From Datura wrightii (lineage: Eukaryota > Streptophyta > Magnoliopsida > Solanales > Solanaceae), in contig JASDFA010000016.1 in the NCBI GenBank assembly GCA_035772735.1, positions 143,728,501 through 143,792,500 on the forward strand: a stretch of DNA of 64,000 bases, written 5' to 3'. Below are positions 56,078-64,000 of the stretch, one piece after another. The notes under the pieces were generated by a model, which made no database searches, had not been told where the DNA came from, and saw only the letters and a list, made by a program, of their open reading frames with translations. Positions within the stretch are counted from its first letter, which is position 1. Each line of letters begins with the position of its first letter. Position numbers and translations under genes: made by a program.

Positions 56078-57440
56078 CCCTCAGGACGACCTAGTGTCCT
56101 CCTAAGAATTCAGAGCGGCAATCCAACTACTCACACAGACAATCATGAACCAGGTGAACCAGCAGGTGGTTTCGGTCAATACTAATGGGTCTGCAGTAGC
56201 TTCTCGAGTTTGGGACTTCACCCGGATGAACCCGCCAGCCTTCCATGGATCTAAGGAGGGAGAGGACCCACAAGAGTTCAATGGATGAGACTAGAAAGAT
56301 CACCTGAATTATGGGTGTTAGCTCCTCTGAGAGTGCTGACCTTGCTGCCTACCAGCTGACCCAGATATGGTACGATCAATGGAAGGAAGGGAGACCAGTG
56401 GGAGCAAAACCGGTGGAGTGGGAGGAGTTCACAATGGCCTTCCTAGACAGATTCTACCCCTGGGAGCTCAAGGAGGCTAAGGTGGCAGAATTTATGAATC
56501 TGATACAAGGTAATAGGATGATGGAAGAGTATGCACTGGAGTTCACACGGTTGTCTAAATATGCTCCGGAGATGGTACTCAAGCCAAGGGCTCGCATGTT
56601 GAAGTTCATGAATGGAGTATCAAACTTGGTCCTCAAGGAGTGCAGGATTGCAATGCTTATTAAAGAAATTGACCTCTCTAGCCTCATTGTTCATGCCTAA
56701 CAGATTGAGGCAGAAAAGCTAAAAGACTTGGGGCAGAAGGACAAGTGGGCAAGGAATGGCCAATCAGATTATGGCCACCAGAGGTCTTGCGGTAGTAGCC
56801 ACCCACAGCAGCAACAGTAGAAGCAGTGGAGAGCTTAAGCACCCACTTTAGCTAGCGCCCCTACTTTTCGATCCCCCTAGGATCAGAGGGGTAGAGCATT
56901 TGGCTCACAGTCTCAGAGTCACAATGCCAGCAACCACTACTCAGCTTGCCCTAAGTCTGGCAAGAACCATCCAAGGGAATGCCTTCAGGGCCAATATTGT
57001 TGCTTTGGGTGTAGACAGGTAGGTCATCGGCTCAACAAATGCATGTCAGCAGGAGGGGGGAGATCTCAATCCATTACTTTAGCAGCTCTAGTAGGCCGAC
57101 CAATTCAGCAGGACAACACTTCAGGTATGGATGGTGGCCAGTGCCAAAACCATTTTTATGCTTTATCCTCTCGTCGGGATTAGGAGAGCTCACCTGACGT
57201 GGTCACGGGTATGTTATGCCTTTTCCATCTAGATGTGTATGCCCTACTAGATCCAGGAGCCACACTATCGTTCGTGACTCCCTATGTAGCAGTCCAGTTT
57301 GATATCAGTCCAGAAGTCCTCTCAGACCTATTCTTAGTCTCTACCCTAGTTGGTGAGTCAGTTAGAGCCAGCCGGGTGTATGGAAACTGCCCAATATAAA
57401 TCTTGAGTAAAGTCATTCCAACCAATCTCATAGAGTAGAT
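56078..57440 (+). pseudogene. gag and protease of gypsy C
   Basis: Rest of gag after the B2 insertion. The conserved gag core is at 56311-56700 ('WYDQWKEGRP', 'FTMAFLDRFYPWELKEAK', 'MMEEYALEFTRLSKYAPEMV'). The zinc knuckle 'CCFGCRQVGHRLNKC' is at about 57000-57046. Protease starts near 57180 ('SPDVVTGMLCLFHLDVYALLDPGATLSF') with the active-site DPGA retained. Stops at about 56130, 56287, 56698, 56818 and 57181 break the frame. Same clade as family A, but clearly a different family by protein and LTR. Confidence 0.88.
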
Positions 57441-58480
57441 ATGGTTTTCTTCGACCTCATTCTTGGCATGGACTGGTTACACTCCGGTTATGCCTCAACC
57501 GACTGTAGAACTAGGGTCATCAGATTTCATTTCCCTATTAAGCCAGTTTTAGAGTGGACGGGTAGTAGTTCAGCGCCTAAGGGTCAGTTTATTTCCTACC
57601 TTAAGTCCATAAAGCTTATTTCTAAAGGGTGTATTTATCATCTAGTTCGGGTCAAAGATTTCAGCTCTGAAACCCCGACTATTCAGTCAGTTCTTATTGT
57701 CAGCAACTTCCCTGATGTGTTTCCCGAAGATCTTCCCAGAGTCCTTCCTGAGCGGGAAATAGACTTCGGCATAGACCTTCTCCCAAATACTCATCCCATC
57801 TCCATCCCTCGTTACAGAATGGCTCCAGCTGAGCTTAAGGAGTTGAAGGAGCATCTAAAAAACCTCCTTGATAAAGGCTTCATCAGGCCCAACATCTCTC
57901 CATTGGCTGCTCCAGTATTATTCGTGCGAAAGAAAGATAGTACCTTCAGAATGTGTATCGGCTACCGTCAATTGAATAAGGTCACAGTTAAGAACAGGTA
58001 TCCCCTACCCAAGATTGATGACTTGTTCGATCAGCTTCAAGGAGCCAGTTGTTTCTCTAAGGTAGATCTCAGATAGGGGTACCATCAGCTAAGGGTCAAA
58101 GAAAGTGATATACCGAAAATAGCTTTCAGAACTCAGCATGGTCACTACGAATTCGTGGTTATGTCCTTTGGACTAACTAATGCCCCTGCAGCTTTCATGG
58201 ACCTAATGAACAGGGTTTTAAAGCCATATGTAAACATGTTTTTCATCGTATTTATTGAAGACATTTTGGTATACTCCAAAAGAAAGGAAGAACATGCTAA
58301 CCATCTGAGGATAGTGCTACAGACACTCAGAGACTGCCAGTTGTTTGCTAAGTTCAGAAAATGTGAATTTTGGTTGAAGTTTGTGAATTTTCCTTGGTCA
58401 CGTGGTCTCGGGTGAGGGTGTTTAGGTAGATCCTCAAAAGATAGCAGCGGTGAAAGACTGGCCAAGACCCACTTCTCCAA
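57441..58480 (+). pseudogene. Protease end and reverse transcriptase of gypsy C
   Basis: 'LILGMDWLHSGYA' ends the protease. RT begins near 57700 ('FPDVFPEDLPRVLPEREIDFGIDLLP') and includes 'YPLPKIDDLFDQLQGA', the Asp of 'FSKVDLR' (about 58062), and 'FGLTNAPAAFMDLMNRV'. The catalytic motif reads FIED (about 58251-58262) where FIDD is expected, so the first Asp is replaced by Glu. Stop at 58074; frameshift near 58400. Confidence 0.88.
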
Positions 58481-59160
58481 CCGAAATCAGATGTTTCTTG
58501 GGTATAGTCGGTTATTACTGACATTTTATGGAAGTTTATTCTTCCATTGCATCCCCTCTGACTAGGTTGACTCAGAAAAAGGTGAAATTTTAGTGGTCAA
58601 ATGCATGTGGGAAGATTTTTTAGGAGTTGAAGACTCGACTCACTACCGGTCTAGTGTTAACCTTTCCAGAAGGAACAGATGGGTTCGTGGTGTATTGTGA
58701 TGCTTCTAGAGTTGGACTTGGTTGCGTTCTGATACAGTAGGGTAAGGTTGTAGCTTACGCCTCCAGACAGCTCAAGGTTCATTAAAAGAACTATCCAACT
58801 CATGACTTAGAGTTGGCAACAATGGTGTTTGCGTTGAAAATATAGAGGCACTACCTTTACAGGGCTCACGTGGATGTTTTCATCGATCACAAGAGCCTAC
58901 AGTATGTGTTCAGTCAGAAAGATTTAAATCTTCATCATAGAAGATGGTTGGAGCTACTAAAGGACTATGACATGAGTGTGTTGTACCACCCGGGCAAAGC
59001 CAATATGGTGGCCGAGCTACGTCCAGCAGGGTTGGACTCATCATCCCGAATCAAAAATAAAAGGAATTGGTAGTGAAAGACCAGATCCTTTTTTTCATCA
59101 ATTGTAGTATCTATGCGCTAATCCTTTTAGATTTATATGCCCTAAGAAGGATGTCTATGG
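58481..59160 (+). pseudogene. RNase H region of gypsy C
   Basis: Connection and RNase H homologous to 14590-15175: 'PEGTDGFVVYCDAS' near 58660-58700, 'HDLELATMVFALK' near 58800, 'DVFIDHKSLQYVFSQKDLNL' (58873-58932) and 'LLKDYDMSVLYHPGKANMVA'. Several TAG stops replace Trp and Gln codons (for example near 58592, 58738 and 58845). Confidence 0.85.
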
Positions 59161-60410
59161 GGAGTGTAGCTCATGTTGAAGAGAGCAGAAAAGAACTAGC
59201 AAAGGAGGTTTGTCGGTTAGCTCAGTTGGGAATGCAATTGGTTGATACAGTTGAGGGCAGAGTAGTGGTGTAGAGTGGATCAGATTCCTCATTGGTAGTT
59301 GAAGTTAATTCAAGGCAAGATGAAGATCCCATACTGTGTAAGCTAAAGGAGGAAGTTCTCAAAAAAGAAGTGAAGATTTTCTCCCAAAGGGGAGATGGTG
59401 TACTCCAGTACCAGGGTAGACTCTGTGTGCCGGATATGGGTGACTTGAGACAATAGAGCTGGCTAAAGTACACAGTTCGAGATATTATATCCACCCAGAT
59501 GCCACTAAGATGTACCGTGATCTGTGGGATATTTACTGGTAGAACGACATGAAAAGAGACATAGTAGAATTTTTGGCTAAGTGCCCGAACTGCCAGCAGG
59601 TGAAGGTGCAACATCAGAGATTGGGAGGTATGACTCAGGATATCATCATACCCACATGGAAATGGGAAGAAGTGAATATGGATTTTATTACAGGTCTACC
59701 TCGTACTCATCGGCAGCATGACTCAATCTGGATAATAGTAGATCGAATGCCCAAGTCAACACATTTCCTCCCAGTTAAAACTACGGATTCAGCTGAGGAT
59801 TATGCTAGGGTTTATATCTGGGAGTTGGTTAGATTTCATGGGTGCCCTTATCCATTATTTCGGATAGAGGTACCCAGTTCACCTCGCATTTCTAGAAGTC
59901 ATTTCAGAAGGGACTCGGTACCCAGGTCAAGCTCAACACAGCTTTTCACCCGCAGAAAGATGGACAAGATGAGCAAACTATCTAGACCTTGGTAGATATG
60001 CTAAGAGCATGCGTGATCAATTTCAAGGGAAGTTGGGATGATCACCTACCTCTCATAGAGTTTGCATACAACAACAGCTACCAATCCAGTATCCAGATGA
60101 CCTCGTTTGAGGCATTGTATGGTAGGAGGTGTAAATCTCCTATAGGGTGGTTTGAGGTTGGTGAAGCTACCCTGATAGGGCCAGACTCAGTTCATGAGGC
60201 TATGTAGAAGGTGCAACTTATCAGGGAGAGGTTGAAAACAGCACAAAGCCGTCATAAATCCTATGCTGATGTGAGGAGAAGAGAGTTAGAGTTTGCAGTG
60301 GATGATTGGGTTTTTCTGAAAATTTCACCCATGAAAGGGGTGATGAGATTTGGGAAGAAAGGAAAACTTAGTCCGAGATATATGGGACCCTATAGAATTC
60401 TAAAGTGAAT
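59161..60410 (+). pseudogene. Integrase of gypsy C
   Basis: N-terminal region from about 59155; zinc-binding Cys pair in 'KCPNCQQVKVQHQ' (59579-59617). Core: first Asp in 'SIWIIVD' (about 59740), second in the region near 59855 where a frameshift and base changes blur 'ISDRGTQF', Glu side near 59960-60000 also damaged by stops. The C-terminal domain 60211-60408 is open ('DDWVFLKISPMKGVMRFGKKGKLSPRY'). Not active as read. Confidence 0.85.
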
Positions 60411-60952
60411 TGGCAATGTGGCATATGAGTTAGAACTACCTCCATAGTTAACATCTGTGCACCCAGTCTTCCATGTGTCACTATTGAAGAAGTGCATCAG
60501 TGATCCAACTTCAGTTGTGCCATTAGACAACGTGGGAATAAAATATAGTCTCTCTTACGAAAAGCTCCCAGTTCAGATCCTTGACCGCCAGGTTCGTAAG
60601 CTGAGGAACAAGGAAGTCACTTCAATGAAAGACTTGTGGAGGAACCAACTAGTTGAGGGAGACACATGGGAATTAGAAGCAAACATGATGGCCAGATACC
60701 CTCACTTATTCCCTTCCAGTTCAGTTCCAATATCAGGTACTAAATCCCTCTTCAGTATTATGTTCAGCTTCGTACTCATCAGCTCTATTCAGATTTTGTA
60801 TGTGCATTCTAGTTGAATAAGTTCTATTAGCATGGTTAAGTTAGTTCAGAGTCAGTTACTCTTTCAGAAACCATCTCATAGTCTCAGTCTGGGAATTGCA
60901 GCTCTTTACCAAGTTTTTCAGTAGTTTTAGCCTATATTCGAGGATGAATGAT
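60411..60952 (+). pseudogene. Chromodomain-like tail and 3' untranslated region of gypsy C
   Basis: 60457-60720 reads 'HPVFHVSLLKKCI', 'QILDRQVRKLRNKEVTSMKDLW' and 'WELEANMMARYPHLFP', the C-terminal module of Tekay/Del chromoviruses that is thought to steer insertion to heterochromatin. The frame runs on to 60816 without recognisable content. Noncoding sequence follows, including a TATTCGAGGATGAATG block near 60932. Confidence 0.85.
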
Positions 60953-60968
60953 TCCAAGGGGGAGATAT
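60953..60968 (+). other. Polypurine tract of gypsy C
   Basis: CCAAGGGGGAGATAT-type purine run immediately before the 3' LTR. Confidence 0.8.
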
Positions 60969-63088
60969 TGTAACACCACAAAACATTCTTAGACCAGACT
61001 CAGACCTTGCAGGAAAAATCCAAAAGAAAACCAGAAAAGTTGCCTCAAAACGACTGAGACAATGAGTCGTGGTCAGCTACAACGACTCATTGTCTCAGTC
61101 ATGGTCAGCAATGCTTGGTCCCCGGGAACCCATGAGACATGGAATGACCTGTTGTGAGAAACAACAAGTTTTCTTATCACTCGTTGGTTCCCCAGCTCAG
61201 AAGTCCCTCTTCCAGGATCCCACAACTCAACCAACGAGTCATTGAAATTACGACTCGTGGTGTGAGTCGTTAGTTGAGGGTCACAGAAACCCTCTTCAAT
61301 GGCAACGAGTGGTACCAACAACCTGTTGTACTATACAATGAGTCATCGTCACCACCCGTTGTGTCAAGTTAGGGATATTTAGAAATTTTCTAGTGAAGGT
61401 AATGATTGGACACAACGACCCGTTGGTTCTACCAACGAGTCATTGTGTTGCCCATTGTCAAACTCCGCAAGTTTTCTCGTCCAGTGACCATGGGAGGAAC
61501 CAACGACCCTTTTGTTCATCCAACAAGTAATGGTGTCCCCCGTTGCCAAATCTAGTGAACCCAGAACCCAGATAGTAGGACCAATGACTTGTCCCAATGA
61601 GTCATGGTCTCAACCAACGACTCATTGAGTGACCCGTTGGTCCCTTGTCGGGCAGTTTTCCAGATTTTATTCCAGGGATATTTTTTAATTTTCCACCTAT
61701 TTAGACCCTAAGCTACATTTTTTAAGCATATTTTCAAAGAATTTAGAGGGGTTAAACAGTTCTCTTCCCTCATTCCCCACTCTGACTTTCAGAAGAACGT
61801 ATGTAAAATTCAGACCTTTCCTCTCAAGAGAGAACTAGGGCTCTTTGTCAGTTGTAGAAATTAAATCTTTCTTCTCCAAGGATTTCTTATCCAGGTATGT
61901 GGGAATTCAACAAGGGAATTGTTCTTCCCCTGTGTCCCCAAACCCTTCTCTATTTCTTCTATCAATTACAACGCTGTGGATTCAAAATGTAGAAAGTTTT
62001 TAGATGAATTTCTTTAAGATTTCAAGTGGAATATTACTCATGATATTAATGGCTTTATTATTCCCTATTTCTAGAAATTTTGTGAAACTATTATATAGTG
62101 GAATGATTTAGCCATAGTTCTCAGTTCAGTAGAATTAGAATATTGCGGATTGGACTAGTTTTCCCATTAGCTTGATTCTATCAGTTTTGGGATTCCCACA
62201 ATGTTAGTATATGTTGAAATCCCAAGAAAATGCATGTTAGTCCAATCTTAGTCAGATTATTAGCATACTCAGTGTTGTCCAAAAATGTCAGTTGATCAGT
62301 TTGACTATAATCAATTCTTGAGGTGTCAGTGGTGCCTCCCAGTTATCAGTATTAGACTTAGATATCAAAGTTTTTTGTGTTCTTTAGACGGTTATGACAC
62401 TTTTAGATAAGAAGCTCTGACCAGCACTTAGAACCCCCATCTTCAGATTGTAGTTTGTTCTTTAGACGGTTACGATGCTTCCAGATAAGCAGCTCTGGCT
62501 AGTCTTAATACATCGGTTACAGAATCCGGTCTGATAAGACTCTCAAGGTACTTTTAGATAGGTATTCCTGACTTAGGCTTGGGCCCCAATTTTGAGCTTT
62601 CAGCTTAGTAGTCAGTTTAGGCCTATCCAGTGGGAGTAGGACTTAGCACCGAGCGGATCGGGGTTTCAACGTACCCAGGTTCCCAGAACTACGTTGCCAC
62701 CATAGTATAATCTTATTGTCCTTAAGGCCCTAGACTTGTGATCACCTAGTTCATTCCTTTATACCTTGGCAAGCTATATTAGGTCCTACCGATGGGGTGT
62801 ATACAACTGACTCAACATCTAGCTCATGTTGTTATATATCGGTTATAGACTCTCCCACTAGTCAGTATAGTGTCAGTTTAGCTCAGCTCAAAACAGTTTT
62901 CATTTACTCAGTTCAGTACAATTAGTTTAGATTCTGTATCTCAAATTTAGGACATATCTTTGACCATCAGACAGGGTAATTTTGACCATCTCGGTATATT
63001 TCATTTTATTCAGTTTTAGCATTTTAGTTGGTCATTGCATGTCATTACAGTTCAGTTATTTATTCTCCGTGTTATGTTTTCTCCTACT
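60969..63088 (+). repeat. 3' LTR of gypsy C, cut by a family B LTR
   Basis: TGTAACACCACAAAAC onward, collinear with 43394-45490. The U3 array of GAGTCRT words is at 61040-61650. It stops at 63088, where family B sequence begins; the missing part corresponds to 45491-45945. Confidence 0.92.
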
Positions 63089-64000
63089 TGAGCTTGGGCA
63101 GATTTATATGCCCAAGTGATACTCAAACGTATCATTTGCGCCTTGTTTATTGTGCAATGTGTATACATTTTCATGTAATTGGTAATAAAATGTGAATTTA
63201 TACTAACCAACATGATTAGCATTGTTTTGTAGGTAAAACATGATTTTAAGGAGCCAAAATGCATGTTGGAACAATATCGGAGTTGGACTTGGATGCGATC
63301 ACGAAAAAGACATTGGACTGCACAATGTAAAGGGGCTCCGCGATGGAGCCGTGCAACGCTACCATCGCGGAGGCACACTGCCTGGAGGGTGATTTAATTG
63401 TCAATTTCTAATGGAGCCTCGCGACAGCTCCGTCGCACGGAGGCAAGCCTCCGTGTTGCATGTCGTGCCACGTTGAGGCTTTATTCCCAGACACCAGATT
63501 TCCAGTGAGGGTCCGCGTCCACGCCGTGTCACGGAGGCAGTGCTCCGCGTTGGCCTCCGTGACATGTTGCTTGTTATTCCGGGAAAAATTCCAACTAGTA
63601 TAAATACAACACTTAGGCTTATTTTTAATTAATTCAGACTTGGTGGAGCAAGGACTTGGGTTACAGGCAGTTGAGGGACGAAAAAGCTCAGGGTTTTTCT
63701 CTCTTTCCTTCTTCTTTCAATCAATTGTTTGTATGATTAACACTTGTTTTAGGATGATTAATCCACAAATGAGTGGCTAATTCTTTTCCTTGCTGAGGTT
63801 ATGAACAATGGTGATGAATTTTGATTTTTGAATTATATGGTTTTTCATCTTCTTCTTCCATGTTGTTCTATTAATTCTTGTTTCTACTGCATTAGTGTGT
63901 GGACGACATTAATGTACATCTAAAAAGTCCGATTTCACTCGAGAGAGCACGAAATTGGAAAGTTGTGAATTAATAGGGTATTGTTCTTAACTTGATTTAG
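63089..64000 (+). repeat. Family B LTR (B3), running off the window
   Basis: TGAGCTTGGGCAGATT, the family B LTR start with one base changed. Terminal hairpin present. U3 hairpins include CGTGTCACGGAGG (63525-63537) pairing with CCTCCGTGACAT (63554-63565); TATA box TATAAATA at 63599-63606. It is closer to B1 (10833) than to B2 in several indels. A solo LTR or the 5' LTR of a further element; the window ends first. Confidence 0.92.

Larger units (their letters stand above)
43394..63088 (+). mobile_element. Gypsy family C element (Tekay/Del-like chromovirus) with nested insertions
   Basis: 5' LTR 43394-45945, primer site, gag start, then the 9.8-kb Athila derivative B2 inside gag (46238-56072), the remainder of gag-pol 56078-60720, polypurine tract and a 3' LTR that is cut at 63089 by another family B LTR. 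The two C LTRs differ visibly throughout, so C is older than B2. Confidence 0.9.

Noticed and set aside
56311..56700. Host gene encoding a 129-residue protein
   Set aside because: It is the conserved gag core of gypsy C, in frame with the zinc knuckle and protease further on.
61040..61650. CRISPR-like or satellite array from repeated GAGTC words
   Set aside because: Spacing is irregular, units are degenerate and in both orientations, and the region is inside an LTR U3 of a plant element.

Overview
The window looks like nuclear heterochromatin of a flowering plant. It is built almost wholly of nested, tandem and broken LTR retrotransposons, and I found no host gene, rRNA or tRNA gene. The Ty3/gypsy pol sequences are of the plant chromovirus (Tekay/Del) type with initiator-Met primer binding sites. 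The other elements are Athila-like, with Asp-type primer sites and the plant-specific 'putative plant transposon protein domain' ORF. LTR and domain style suggest a eudicot, most likely Solanaceae; that is inference from memory, not a search.

Layout. 1-6782: badly decayed gypsy family A internal region plus its 3' LTR. 6783-11657: truncated Athila-derived element (family B, copy B1) with a broken plant-transposon-domain ORF. 11658-24802: tandem gypsy A array, LTR fragment / gag-pol / full LTR / truncated gag-RT / LTR. 24803-27601: minus-strand Athila-like element G (gag, primer site, LTR). 27602-30760: 3' half and LTR of element E, with a fragment of the same ORF. 30761-33835: gypsy LTR scrap, then the 3' end and LTR of Athila-like element F. 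33836-43393: Athila-derived element D, its LTR region broken by a minus-strand gypsy LTR. 43394-63088: gypsy family C, 5' LTR to truncated 3' LTR, interrupted at 46238-56072 by family B copy B2 with a 5-bp target duplication. 63089-64000: a third family B LTR (B3) inserted in the 3' LTR of C and running off the window.

The most interesting object is B2. It is a complete 9.8-kb Athila derivative with near-identical LTRs, a GCAGC target duplication and a gag-protease frame, but no reverse transcriptase, RNase H or integrase. Its only intact ORF is a 402-residue plant-transposon-domain protein. That ORF is preceded by an apparent leader exon and a ~700-bp intron with good splice sites. Upstream of the leader lie two copies of a hairpin that also sits upstream of the TATA box in the element's own LTR. 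Element D, whose LTR is quite different, repeats the plan: its own U3-type motif, a leader, a ~720-bp intron and the ORF. I infer that these elements have a second, LTR-like internal promoter for a spliced downstream gene, while pol would have to be supplied in trans. No expression or database evidence was available.
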